A DNA stretch of 50,805 nucleotides from Bradyrhizobium sp. SSBR45G (GCF_030159255.1 NZ_BSCT01000048.1:1-50805); one strand, 5' to 3'; positions 7,883 through 16,516 are shown, counted from the first letter of the stretch. A program made the numbers and translations. Notes: generated by a model from the letters alone, not told the origin.

Positions 7883-8818
7883 ATGAGAAAGTTGCTGTTT
7901 GCGGTCGCATCGCTCGCGATCTTGGTGGGCCCGGCGCAAGCCGAGACCAAATATCGCTTCGCCGTGGTGCCGAAGGCGATGAACAACCCGTTCTTCGACG
8001 TCGCCCGCGACGGCTGCATGAAGCGGGCCAAGGAGCTCGGCAATGTCGAGTGCATCTACAAGGGCCCGATCGAGCACGAGCCCGCCACGCAGGCGCAGAT
8101 CATCCAGGACTTCATCACCCAGAAGGTCGACGGCCTGGCGATCTCGGTGGCCGACGTTGCCGCGATGACCAAGTCGATCGATGCCGCGGCTGCGGCCGGC
8201 ATCCCCGTCATCACCTTCGACGCGGACGCGCCGGGCTCCAAGCGGCTCGCCTATATCGGCACCAACAACAAGGATTTCGGTCTGGCGCTCGGCAAGCAAC
8301 TGCGCGAGCTTCGGCCCGATGGCGGCAAATACGCCATGGTCTCGGGCGGCCCGGGCGCCAAGAACCTTGCTGAGCGTGTCGATGGCGTGCGTGAGGCTCT
8401 GAAGGGCTCGAAGTGGACGGAAGTCGCGGGCTCGCCGACGTTCTGCAACGACGATTCCGCACTCGCCGTGCAGCAGATGACGGATCTGCGCACCGCGACG
8501 CCCGATCTCGCGGCGATCGTTCCGGTCGGCGGCTGGCCGATGTTCGCGCCCGAAGGCTACAAGGCCTTCGTCAACAAGAACAAGAAGGACATCGACGCCG
8601 GCAAGCTGACGCTGGTCGTCGCCGATACCCTGAAGATGCAGCTCGAGCTGCTGCGCGACGGCTATTCCAACGCGCTCACCGGCCAGCGCCCGTTCGAGAT
8701 GGGCGAGAAGTCGATGGACGCACTGCTCGCGATCAAGAAGGGCGAGAAGGTGCCGGAGGTGATCTACACCGGCCTCGACCTCGTGACCAAGGACAACGTC
8801 GCGAAGCTGTTGAACTGA
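7883..8818 (+). CDS. Periplasmic sugar-binding protein of the ABC importer
   Basis: A 311-aa type I periplasmic binding protein. Residues 1-20 are a Sec signal peptide (MRKLLFAVASLAILVGPAQA) with cleavage before ETK. The mature protein opens with YRFAVVPKAMNNPFF, the usual first-strand and ligand-site segment. It continues with DGLAISVADVAAM, GIPVITFDADAP, the hinge region YIGTNN and a closing IYTGLDLVTKDN. The strong site GGAGGAGGGAAG precedes the ATG. Its place at the end of the xylBA-ABC cluster suggests xylose or a related pentose as ligand. It is shorter than E. coli XylF and I cannot prove the specificity from sequence. Confidence 0.9.
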   Translation: MRKLLFAVASLAILVGPAQAETKYRFAVVPKAMNNPFFDVARDGCMKRAKELGNVECIYKGPIEHEPATQAQIIQDFITQKVDGLAISVADVAAMTKSIDAAAAAGIPVITFDADAPGSKRLAYIGTNNKDFGLALGKQLRELRPDGGKYAMVSGGPGAKNLAERVDGVREALKGSKWTEVAGSPTFCNDDSALAVQQMTDLRTATPDLAAIVPVGGWPMFAPEGYKAFVNKNKKDIDAGKLTLVVADTLKMQLELLRDGYSNALTGQRPFEMGEKSMDALLAIKKGEKVPEVIYTGLDLVTKDNVAKLLN

Positions 8819-8868
8819 TCTGAGTTCCTCCCGGGGAAAGCCTGGCGGTTCGGCATCCGGCTTCGGCC

Positions 8869-8889
8869 GGCGGCCGGGCCGCCCTTTTT
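8869..8889 (+). terminator. Intrinsic terminator of the pentose operon
   Basis: GGCGG at 8869-8873 pairs with CCGCC at 8879-8883 around a 5-nt loop, followed at once by CTTTTT (8884-8889). A second hairpin (CCGGCTTCGGCCGG) lies just before it. It sits 50 bases after the binding-protein stop codon. Confidence 0.75.
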
Positions 8890-8981
8890 GTTTGTGGGGG
8901 GCGTCGCATGTAGCGGGCGGCTAAGATTGCGTGCGTTTACGTAGCTCCGCGCCGTCACGATGGCGTCGATCGTCTCCCCAA

Positions 8982-9084
8982 CCGTCATCGTCCGCGCAGG
9001 CGGACCATCCAATATTGAGAGGCGCTCGTGCATGATCGAGACGCCGCGGCGTACTGGATCATCCGCCTGCGCGGATGATGACGG
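8982..9084. repeat. Palindromic intergenic repeat, type A
   Basis: Two 30-nt arms, 8982-9011 and 9055-9084, are reverse complements with 3 mismatches, enclosing a 43-nt loop. The arms begin CCGTCATCGTCCGCGCAGG and end GCGGATGATGACGG. This matches a dispersed REP-like family I recall from Bradyrhizobium genomes. It lies between the pentose operon terminator and the MarR-GNAT gene. Confidence 0.7.
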
Positions 9085-9114
9085 CGGTGAGTGAGGAGGC
9101 GCCGTCTCTCATAA

Positions 9115-9149
9115 TTGACAGAATGAAATATCTGACCTAAGTCAGATAT
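9115..9149 (+). promoter_or_regulatory. Promoter element and operator of the MarR-GNAT gene
   Basis: TTGACA at 9115-9120 is followed by a perfect palindrome, ATATCTGAC (9128-9136), four bases, GTCAGATAT (9141-9149), ending one base before the ATG. MarR proteins typically bind such sites, so autorepression is likely. No Shine-Dalgarno sequence is visible between the palindrome and the ATG, so a leaderless or near-leaderless transcript is possible. The -10 element is not clear. Confidence 0.6.
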
Positions 9150-9150
9150 C

Positions 9151-10023
9151 ATGCTCGATCCCATCTCCCGCGTCCGCCGCTTCAATCGCGCCGTCACCTC
9201 GGAGGTCGGCGCGCTCGACACCTCGTTCCTGGGGCGCGGCCGGCCGCTCGGCGCGGCGCGCGTGCTCAACGCGATCGGTCATGGCCGCAGCGACGTCGCC
9301 GACCTGCGCGACTATCTCGCGCTCGACTCCGGACTGATGAGCCGGTTTCTGCGCAGCCTCGAGGACGAAGAGCTCGTCACGACGAAGCCGCATCCGGACG
9401 ACGCGCGCCGCCGCATCGTCCGGCTCACCGCCGCCGGCCGGCGCGAGTTCGAGGCTTATGAGACGCTGTCCAATGCGCAGGCCGAGCAGATGCTCGCGCG
9501 CACCAGCCAGCCCGATGCGCTGCTGGCCGCCATGGACATGGTCGCCGCCGCGCTCGCCCGCAACCGGATCAGCATCGAACAGACCGACCCGCGGGCAGAG
9601 CCGTCACGCCACTGCCTCGGCGAATATTACGCCGAGCTGTCGCGCCGTTTCGAACGCGGCTTCGACGTGACCCTGTCGCGTGATCCCGATGCTGCCGACA
9701 TGATTTCGCCCCGCGGCGCGTTCTTCGTCGCGCTGTCCGACGGCCTGCCGCTCGGCTGCGTCGGGCTGAAGGGCAATGGCGGCGCCGTCGCCGAGATCAA
9801 GCGTCTCTGGGTCGCGCCGTCCGCACGCGGTCTCGGCCTCGGCCGCCGACTGATGCAGGCCGCCGAGGACGCCGCGCGGGCGCTGTCCATCACGACGCTG
9901 CGGCTGGACACCAACAGCGCGCTCGGCGAGGCCATGCAGCTCTATCGCAAAACCGGCTGGACCGAGATCGCCCGCTTCAACGACGATCCGTATCCGGACC
10001 TGTTCTTCGAGAAGCAGTTGTGA
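9151..10023 (+). CDS. MarR-type DNA-binding domain fused to a GNAT acetyltransferase
   Basis: A 290-aa, two-domain protein. Residues 1-145 are a MarR winged helix (VADLRDYLALDSGLMSRFL recognition region, then the wing KPHPDDARRRIVRLTAAGR). From about 155 to the end it is a GNAT N-acetyltransferase, with acetyl-CoA-binding RGLGLG at 226-231 in VAPSARGLGLGRRL, and the closing YRKTGWTEI and DLFFEKQL. MarR-GNAT fusions are a known class; the substrate of the acetyltransferase half is unknown. The ATG is placed directly after a perfect palindrome. It is transcribed toward a convergent hydrolase gene 16 bases away, so it is monocistronic. Confidence 0.87.
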   Translation: MLDPISRVRRFNRAVTSEVGALDTSFLGRGRPLGAARVLNAIGHGRSDVADLRDYLALDSGLMSRFLRSLEDEELVTTKPHPDDARRRIVRLTAAGRREFEAYETLSNAQAEQMLARTSQPDALLAAMDMVAAALARNRISIEQTDPRAEPSRHCLGEYYAELSRRFERGFDVTLSRDPDAADMISPRGAFFVALSDGLPLGCVGLKGNGGAVAEIKRLWVAPSARGLGLGRRLMQAAEDAARALSITTLRLDTNSALGEAMQLYRKTGWTEIARFNDDPYPDLFFEKQL

Positions 10024-10039
10024 GCTGAGTTCCACTGGC

Positions 10040-10744
10040 TCAGGTTATGAGTTGATCCGTGATCTTCAGGATAGCCTGTGCTGTCTCTGCCGGACAAAGG
10101 GTCGGGTGAAGATGCGTGCCGTTCAGCCGCTCGACCGGCCAGCCGCGCCTCAGCGCCTCGGCTGTCGCATGATCGTAGATGGGCGAGGCCTGAATGAAGC
10201 CGGCCGGTACGTGGTCCCATCGCGCCAGTTCGACCGAGTCATCGAACCAGTCGACATGCATCGTGGGCAATCCGCTCTCAAACGCCGCGAAAGCCCCGGG
10301 GCGCTGAGACAGGCGATCCAGGCCGATCAGCGCGGCGCGCTCCGGATGTTGCTCGAACCAGCGTGACCAGACCGGCAGCGTTCCATCCGCGCGTGCGAGG
10401 TTGCGGATGAAATCGCGTAGGGCGGGCCGGACCGGCGGTGCACGGCCTTGCGCCGGCGGGATGTCGCCATCGACGATGATGATCCCGCGCGCGGGCAGCT
10501 TCGTCGCCAATTCGGCAGCCAAAGTGCTTGCAGAGCTGTGGCCGACAAGGACAGGAGCATCGGTCGGCATGAGCTGATCGAGCAGGTGACGGGACCATGC
10601 GTGCCATGCCGGTGGTGTCGTGCAATGCGCGAGTAGGTCCGGCACCTGCACCGAAAATCCGGCCCGATGGAGATGGCTTGCCGTTGGGTGCCAACTGCAC
10701 GCACGGACCATTGGGCCCGGGATCAGAATAAAATGTTTGCTCAT
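10040..10744 (-). CDS. Alpha/beta hydrolase
   Basis: A 234-aa cytoplasmic alpha/beta-fold hydrolase. It opens HFILIPGPMVRACSW, where the oxyanion-hole turn lies. The nucleophile elbow is VLVGHSSAS with Ser70 (the usual GxSxG ends in Ala here). A C-terminal GTHLHPTL could supply the catalytic His. Overall layout resembles small esterases of the salicylate-esterase/AHL-hydrolase-like group, but the substrate cannot be deduced. It lies 50 bases downstream of the FabA-like gene on the same strand and could be cotranscribed with it. Confidence 0.75.
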   Translation of the reverse strand: MSKHFILIPGPMVRACSWHPTASHLHRAGFSVQVPDLLAHCTTPPAWHAWSRHLLDQLMPTDAPVLVGHSSASTLAAELATKLPARGIIIVDGDIPPAQGRAPPVRPALRDFIRNLARADGTLPVWSRWFEQHPERAALIGLDRLSQRPGAFAAFESGLPTMHVDWFDDSVELARWDHVPAGFIQASPIYDHATAEALRRGWPVERLNGTHLHPTLCPAETAQAILKITDQLIT

Positions 10745-10794
10745 GTTCCCTTGGAAGATTGGTCTACTGACAGCGCCGCCGCCGAGACCGATTC

Positions 10795-11331
10795 TCAGCC
10801 GGTTGCGCCAACAAGCGCCACCTTCATGGCATTGGCCTCATAGACGGGCGTGCCGTCCGCCAGCACGCGTCCATCGGCGATGCCGAGCACGAGGCGGCCG
10901 CGCTTGACCTGGCGCATGTCGACTTCGTAGCGCACGCAGGTGACGTCCGGCGTGATCTGGCCCTTGAAGCTGACCTCGCCGACGCCGGTGGCGCGGCCCT
11001 TGCCGGGCGAGCCCGACCAGCCGAGCCAGTAGCCGACCATCTGCCACATCGCATCGAGGCCGAGACAGCCCGGCATCACCGGATCGCCGCGGAACAGGCA
11101 GTCGAAGAACCAGAGGCGGGGCGTGATGTCCAGTTCGGCGACGATCCGCCCTTTGCCGTAGCGGCCGCCGTCGAGCCTCAGCTCGGTGATCCGATCCATC
11201 ATCAGCATTGGCGGCGCCGGCAGCTGCGCATTGCCCGGGCCGAAATAGCCGCCCTCACTGGATCGGAGGAGATCCTCCTTGGTGTAGGACGATTGCGGTG
11301 TGTGAAAATCGCGGGGATCGGGCAAGGTCAC
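10795..11331 (-). CDS. FabA-like hydroxyacyl-ACP dehydratase lacking the catalytic His
   Basis: A 178-aa single hotdog protein that aligns over its whole length with FabA: SYTKEDLLRSS, QLPAPPMLMMDRI, GRIVAELDI, GDPVMPGCLGLDAMWQ, GWSGSPGKGRATGVGEV. FabA dehydrates and isomerises 10-carbon hydroxyacyl-ACP in unsaturated fatty-acid synthesis. The catalytic His of the FF-C-H-F segment is replaced: this protein reads WFFDCLFRGD, with Leu79 encoded by CTG at 11095-11097. The catalytic Asp (Asp93, in GCLGLDA) is kept. No fabB follows. The start is GTG at 11331 with GAGGAG very close; a TTG at 11325 has better spacing. It is probably a paralogue with altered or lost chemistry. Confidence 0.85.
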   Translation of the reverse strand: MTLPDPRDFHTPQSSYTKEDLLRSSEGGYFGPGNAQLPAPPMLMMDRITELRLDGGRYGKGRIVAELDITPRLWFFDCLFRGDPVMPGCLGLDAMWQMVGYWLGWSGSPGKGRATGVGEVSFKGQITPDVTCVRYEVDMRQVKRGRLVLGIADGRVLADGTPVYEANAMKVALVGATG

Positions 11332-12054
11332 GTCTCCTCATGACGACCAGGCGTCGAAGAGGACGACGTCGCCTGCCATCTTTCTCGATAAAGCATGGGA
11401 TTGCAGCAACTCGCCCGCAAGCTGACGGCCGCAAAAATGAGTGGAGGGTTGCGATTTGCAGGATGCGCGCAGCGCTATCGACGCGCCGGACAGCTAGTGC
11501 CGCAGCTCGATGAGGCGTGTCGCCAGATTGGCCAAGCCTGTCGGAGTTTGAGGCGCACATGGCCGCGCCGCAGGTTCGTCTCGATCGGCTGTCCGCTGCG
11601 GAGGAACTCGTGCCGACGATTGCCCAGGTCAGCCGGCCGACAATCTTCAACGCCATGATGCAACCGTCCTGCAGCCTCCTGGAACCGGTTCGACAGCGAA
11701 CGGTCGGTCGGCCAGTCCGCCGGCGGAGTCGGCTTGCAGTGAACGGGCACCGCCAGGCGTGCGTCTCATGGAACGCGGCTTCCGTGTGGATGAGGGACCT
11801 CCACGGCGGAGTTCGGCGTTAATGCATCAGCAACGGCTTGATGAATGGATAAGACGGGGAAAGGGGTGAGCGAATCAAGCAGCGGGCAACGACGCGTCAC
11901 GCCGTGCGCCAGAATTCGACACAATTACGACCCGGCGGGCGCCGCAGCTCTGGTGAGACTTCGCCTCACTTCACCCCAAGACGTAATCGAGCTTATAAAT
12001 CCTCCCGCGCCGATCGCGCGGCGGCGGATGAACAGCATTGAAGCGGGACACGGC
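11332..12054. other. Long intergenic region, no supported gene
   Basis: Frames on both strands (for example 11255-11656 minus and 11517-11822 plus) are Arg/Ser/Cys-rich, overlap one another and resemble no family I know. The 3' part holds an AT-richer stretch (GCTTATAAAT near 11991-12000) that could be a -10 region for the L,D-transpeptidase gene. Confidence 0.4.
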
Positions 12055-13599
12055 ATGGTGACACGATCCACGGGAGCTCGGGCCATCGCGACGAGGCGGC
12101 GTCGGGGACCAGGCTTGATGGTGCTTGCGGCGCTGGCGGTCTTGGCTCTGCCAGGGGGCAGCGCCATCGCGCGTCAGGCGCGGCCCGCACCCGTGATCGA
12201 GGCGACGGCGCCGCGCGCGCATGGCGATCCGATCATGGCGATCGTGTCGATCAAGACCCAGAAGGTCACCTTCTACGATTCCGAGGGCTGGATCTGGCGG
12301 GCGCCGGTCTCGACCGGCGTCTCCGGCCGCGAAACGCCGGCCGGTGTGTTCGCGATCATCGAGAAGGACAAGGACCACCACTCGACGCTCTATGACGATG
12401 CCTGGATGCCGAACATGCAGCGCATCACCTGGAACGGCGTCGCGCTGCATGGCGGGCCGCTGCCGGGCTACGCCGCCTCGCACGGTTGCGTCCGCATGCC
12501 CTATGGTTTCGCCGAGAAGCTGTTCGAACGGACCTGGATCGGCATGCGCGTCATCATCGCGCCCGGCGATGCGGCGCCGGTCGAGTTCTCGCACCCCGCT
12601 CTGTTCAACCCGAGCGCCGAGGCGCTGGCCGCCGCACCCTCGCGCGCTGCGACACTCGGCCGCGAGGCCGAGGATGCCGCGAAGACCGCAGATGAGGCCA
12701 AGGCCGCCGCGGTGGCGGCCGAGCGCGACGCGAAATCGCTGAAGGCTGCGCTGCGCAAGCTCGAGCAGGCGAAGGTCCGCGCCGATGCCGAGCTGAAATT
12801 CGCTGACAGGAAGCTTGCCGCCGCCAAGACCGATCAGGCGAAGGCGCAGGCCGAGGATGCGAAGCAGAAGGCCGCGGCCAAGGCGGCCGACGCCGCGGCG
12901 CAGCTCGACGCAGCCCGATCGGACACGAGCGCCAGGCTCACTGCTGCGACCACGACGAAGGAGGCCGCCAAGGCGGCTGCGGCGAGGAAGACGGATGCCA
13001 GCAAGGCGGCGACCGAGGCGAAGCTCGCGGTCGAGCCGGTGTCGGTCTACATCAGCCGCTCGACGCAGATGCTGTATGTCAGGCGCAACACGCACAAGCC
13101 GGCGCGCGACGGCGGCGGCGAGGAGTTCGACACCTCGATCGAGTCGCCGGTCACGATCCGCGACCCCGACCGGCCGCTCGGCACCCATGTGTTCACGGCG
13201 GTCGCGCAGAACGGCGCCGGGCTGCGCTGGACCGCCGTCACGATCGATGACGGCGACGATGCCAAGGACGCGCTGGACCGCATCACCATTCCGAAGGATG
13301 TGCTGGCCCGGATCGCACCGACGGCGGTGGCGCGCTCCTCGATCATCGTCTCGGACGAGCCGCTGTCGAGCGAGACGAATTATCGCACCGAGTTCGTTGC
13401 GGTGCTGAGCAATCAGCCGCAGGGCGGCTTCATCACGCGCCGGCCGACCACCAATGTCGATGTCGCCAGCGGTGACGGCTACGATGACGGCTTCGGCAAT
13501 TTCTTCCAGCGCAGCTGGGACGGCCAGCCCGTGGCCCCGCCCCGCCGGCGCGGTCCGCCCCCGACCTATTACCGGCCGGTGCAGCCGAACTGGTGGTAG
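12055..13599 (+). CDS. L,D-transpeptidase (YkuD) with a long Ala/Lys coiled coil
   Basis: A 514-aa exported protein. Residues 1-42 are a basic head and a hydrophobic stretch (LMVLAALAVLALPGGSAIA), giving a signal peptide or anchor. Residues 60-180 are a YkuD domain with His132 in VALHGG and the active-site SHGCVR, nucleophile Cys145. Such enzymes make 3-3 peptidoglycan cross-links or attach proteins to peptidoglycan in the periplasm. Residues about 190-325 are almost all Ala, Lys, Glu and Asp and should form a long helix or coiled coil. The last 185 residues (VSVYISRSTQMLYVRRN on) look like a beta domain with a weak echo of YkuD but no SHGC. The tail is Pro/Tyr-rich. The start at 12055 is preferred for its signal peptide; 12028 is an alternative. 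Confidence 0.8.
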   Translation: MVTRSTGARAIATRRRRGPGLMVLAALAVLALPGGSAIARQARPAPVIEATAPRAHGDPIMAIVSIKTQKVTFYDSEGWIWRAPVSTGVSGRETPAGVFAIIEKDKDHHSTLYDDAWMPNMQRITWNGVALHGGPLPGYAASHGCVRMPYGFAEKLFERTWIGMRVIIAPGDAAPVEFSHPALFNPSAEALAAAPSRAATLGREAEDAAKTADEAKAAAVAAERDAKSLKAALRKLEQAKVRADAELKFADRKLAAAKTDQAKAQAEDAKQKAAAKAADAAAQLDAARSDTSARLTAATTTKEAAKAAAARKTDASKAATEAKLAVEPVSVYISRSTQMLYVRRNTHKPARDGGGEEFDTSIESPVTIRDPDRPLGTHVFTAVAQNGAGLRWTAVTIDDGDDAKDALDRITIPKDVLARIAPTAVARSSIIVSDEPLSSETNYRTEFVAVLSNQPQGGFITRRPTTNVDVASGDGYDDGFGNFFQRSWDGQPVAPPRRRGPPPTYYRPVQPNWW

Positions 13600-13713
13600 C
13601 CGGGGCAATCAGCCGGCGTGGACGTCTCGGCTTGCACCCGCCGCCTGACCAGGCGTCGTACGAACGTCGAGAGATCAAAGGAGAGGGTGGAATGCGGTCG
13701 ATGCCACTCGATC

Positions 13714-15018
13714 TCATTCTGGCTGGCCGGAAGGAAGACTGCTGGCATTTCTTTGCAGCTCGGCTTGGCACGTATACTGGCCACAGACCCGAACGGGCTC
13801 AGATACGCCGACGGGCTGGGCTTCACGGCGAGTCGTGTCGTCGCTGCCGGGCTTCCCTGCGCAGGCATCCCGAAGTTGGGCAGATGTCACCTTTGCTCCG
13901 GAGAAATTTGCGCGACTGACGTCGACCCGGCAGAGGTTGGCGCTTGTCAGATTGGCGTCCGTCAGGTCGGCGCCGGCCAGGATCGCGCCTTCCAGATTGG
14001 CATGAGAAAGGTCGGCTCCGCGCAGATCGGCGACCCAGCACCTGTATTTCTTCCATTCAGGCGGAGCTGCGGTGACGTCCTTGCTGTACAGGCGGTCCCG
14101 GATCGTGCCTGTCCAGGCCGGCGTTCCGGGGATGTGGAAATCGGAGAAGTCAGCGCCGCGAAGATCCGAATGGGACAGATTTGCCTGGTTCAAGCTGGCC
14201 CGTCTGAATTTCGTCTGCGACAGCAGGGCGCACGACAGGTCGCGGCCGCTCAGATCGAGATTGTCGAAGATCGCGTGCTCAAGCTTGAGGGCGTAGGACT
14301 CGTCCAGAGGTGAGCTACAGCCTTCTCCGTCGCGGTGCAGACGGAAGCGTGAGAATTTGGGATCGCCAATGGCGTGCATCGCAGATTGCACACCAGGAGA
14401 TGGCTCTTCCCGATCCTGTGGCACCTCGTTGCCTTTGTCCTTCTTCATCTGCTCCGAATTCAGGAGTTCCTGAAACGCCGTCGCCGACAGCCCGAAGTCG
14501 TTCCGACATTCCTGCGACTCCTTCAAGACGTGTTTGCTCAGCGTCTTTGAAAGCACATACGCGGACAAGATCGAATGCGCCTGTTCATGATATTCGTCGG
14601 GATACCGTGTGCCGAGAAAGACCAGGGTGCGGATGGACGCGACGCTGGTGGCAGAACCATCCGTAGCACCTGAACCGGGGGGTGATGTCGGTGCCGAAGC
14701 ATGATCGATCTGCTTGACGGCTTCGATGTACTGCGCAGCGCGGTCCTGGGCCGATTTGGATTCGAAATCGGTACGCCAATGCTCGATGGAGACCCAGAAC
14801 TGCAAGAGCGTGATCGTGAACGTCGCTCCGAGTCCCAAGGTGGTCAGGATCTGGAAGTTTGTCTGTCGGATTCGATCTTGTACCTCGATCCGCCGCAGCG
14901 CGTGATCGTCGACGTCGGGCGGCACTTGGCTCGCCGGAGGCTGCCACCAGGACCGGAGGACTGCGGTCAGGACGAGAATGATGAAAGCGACGATCAGCAC
15001 AACTATCACAGGATCCAT
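13714..15018 (-). CDS. Membrane-anchored pentapeptide-repeat protein
   Basis: A 434-aa protein. Two hydrophobic segments (about 3-22 and 57-77) put the N-terminus in the inner membrane. Residues 80-240 are a mixed soluble region. Two runs of pentapeptide repeats follow, roughly 249-297 (LDLSGRDLSCALL, ASLNQANLSHSDLRGADF) and 333-380 (ADLRGADLSHANLEGAIL, AGADLTDANLTSANL). A 35-residue insert separates them. Repeats of the A(D/N)Lxx type build a beta-helix. The architecture resembles other bacterial proteins with two TM helices and pentapeptides of unknown function. The neighbour is a convergent L,D-transpeptidase; no functional link is shown. The ATG is the first start of the frame. Confidence 0.8.
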   Translation of the reverse strand: MDPVIVVLIVAFIILVLTAVLRSWWQPPASQVPPDVDDHALRRIEVQDRIRQTNFQILTTLGLGATFTITLLQFWVSIEHWRTDFESKSAQDRAAQYIEAVKQIDHASAPTSPPGSGATDGSATSVASIRTLVFLGTRYPDEYHEQAHSILSAYVLSKTLSKHVLKESQECRNDFGLSATAFQELLNSEQMKKDKGNEVPQDREEPSPGVQSAMHAIGDPKFSRFRLHRDGEGCSSPLDESYALKLEHAIFDNLDLSGRDLSCALLSQTKFRRASLNQANLSHSDLRGADFSDFHIPGTPAWTGTIRDRLYSKDVTAAPPEWKKYRCWVADLRGADLSHANLEGAILAGADLTDANLTSANLCRVDVSRANFSGAKVTSAQLRDACAGKPGSDDTTRREAQPVGVSEPVRVCGQYTCQAELQRNASSLPSGQPE

Positions 15019-15503
15019 GTCTCGATCCTCGTCTGCTCAAACGAATTTATTCAAACGACGCTGCCAAAACGGCAACCAGAAAAGGCGCGCGCAACATCCG
15101 ATCAACCTAAGATAATCCAGAGTCGAGCGTTTGAGAACCCACGCGCTTGCTGATTTGCTGCTGCAAATCCCGCGGTTAGGCGTGCATCCCGCTTGGATCG
15201 ATCGCGGTAACATGGTGCAATCGACCAATTCGAATATCACCCTGGTCGTGACTTGAGGCACGCCGGCGCCCTCGGCGCCTGCCCCGCTCGCGGAGCTCAC
15301 CCGTTGTATCGCGGGAAGATTTTGCGATCGGGCTGTGACGACCGCGGCCACAAGGCGGAGGTCGGTTTGATGACCCGCAGCTGAAAGGTCTCGCGCCGGC
15401 TCGACCATTGAGAGGGACGTCCGAAAGCGGAAGCAATGAAATAACGATGCGGCAGCCGGCGAGGGTCGGCTGCCGCCGATGGTGAAGTTGCAGATCGTCG
15501 AAG
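15019..15503. other. Intergenic region, no supported gene
   Basis: Minus-strand frames across this stretch (for example 15037-15549) have atypical composition and overlap the real coiled-coil gene at their 5' end. I find no repeat, terminator or RNA gene with confidence. Confidence 0.4.
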
Positions 15504-16193
15504 TTAGCGTCCCGCCGCGTTCGAGGTTGCCGGCACTACGCCCGGCCACTGCATCGCGAACGGCTGGGCGAGCTGCGGCTCGGCGTCTGCGGCGCGCGCG
15601 ACGCGGCGGGCACGATGCTTGTGCATGCGGCTGATCGAGCTGGTCGCCTCGCGGGCCGTCTCGATGCGGGCGACCTGCTGGCGGATCTCACCCGTGGTGG
15701 TCCGCAGCTGATCGATGCCGATCTCGTTGGTGGCGGCGGCGGCGCGCATCCCGCTCAGCTCGGCCGAGGTATCTTCCTGCGCGGTGCGCAGGCGGATGGC
15801 CTGCCGCTTCAGAAGCGCGATATCGGATTCGATCCTGTCGGCCACATCGCGGCGGCGCGCCTCGGTGTCGTCCGCAGCGGTGCGCAGCGTCGCAAGGCCG
15901 GTCTCCGCGCTGGTGAGGCTGGCGCGCAGCTGGATCAGCTCCCCGGACGCATCGTTCTGGCGATCGCGCAGCCTGGCGGTTTCCGCCTTCAGCTGGCTGA
16001 GCTCCGAGCTCAGGGCGGCGACGCGGGTCTCAAGCGAGGAAGGCCCGCCCATCGCCAAGGTGAAGCCATTGGCCCCGCCGCCGCTCCACCAGATCACGCC
16101 GGCGCTCGCGGCGAGCGCCAGGCTCATGACGATACGTAGAGAGGCCGTGCCGCTCTTCGGCGGAACGTCCGGCGTCTTGGTGGATTTGTGCAT
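15504..16193 (-). CDS. Membrane-anchored coiled-coil protein
   Basis: A 229-aa protein of unknown function. Residues about 20-36 are a single hydrophobic segment (IVMSLALAASAGVIWW). Residues 53-190 show continuous heptad character (SLETRVAALSSELSQLKAE, LLKRQAIRLRTAQED, RQQVARIETAREA), so it should be a long coiled coil projecting from the membrane. The C-terminal 40 residues are basic then Pro/Ala-rich. I chose the ATG at 16193, not the GTG one codon earlier, because GGAG lies 7 bases before it. Similar proteins with one TM and a coiled coil are common near chromosomal maintenance genes of Bradyrhizobium, but nothing here fixes the role. Confidence 0.7.
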   Translation of the reverse strand: MHKSTKTPDVPPKSGTASLRIVMSLALAASAGVIWWSGGGANGFTLAMGGPSSLETRVAALSSELSQLKAETARLRDRQNDASGELIQLRASLTSAETGLATLRTAADDTEARRRDVADRIESDIALLKRQAIRLRTAQEDTSAELSGMRAAAATNEIGIDQLRTTTGEIRQQVARIETAREATSSISRMHKHRARRVARAADAEPQLAQPFAMQWPGVVPATSNAAGR

Positions 16194-16516
16194 CACAGGT
16201 CTCCGGGGATTCGATTGAGACCATTATGACCATATTAAGGTTGCCAATGTTCTAAGCGCGCGGCGTCCGCTCGACATTCGCAGCACGTATATTTGCGGGG
16301 TGCGCGCGTGCATGATGTTGGCGCTCAACTACAAAGATACAGGCTTGACGGTGCCGCGAACGGCGGGCGCATCCAAGAGTTGCGGCATGTGATCCGGCCG
16401 AGAAGGAGCGGTCTTTTGCTGCGTAACCGTGCGCCAGCGGATCACGCTCGTTCGCATACGACGCCTGTCCGGAAAAGACTTGGCAGGTCGTCGCGATCTT
16501 GGGTTAGATCTCAGTC
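16194..16516. other. Divergent intergenic region
   Basis: This lies between the divergent coiled-coil and thioesterase genes. Frames inside it (for example 16293-16700) overlap the thioesterase out of frame and look spurious. I see no clear operator. The AT-rich ACCATTATGACCATATTAA near 16221-16239 could belong to the minus-strand promoter. Confidence 0.35.

Noticed and set aside
11255..11656. 133-codon minus-strand frame
   Set aside because: It overlaps the 5' part of the FabA-like gene out of phase and shows no family features.
15037..15549. 170-codon minus-strand frame
   Set aside because: Atypical composition, overlaps the real coiled-coil gene, and no ribosome site.
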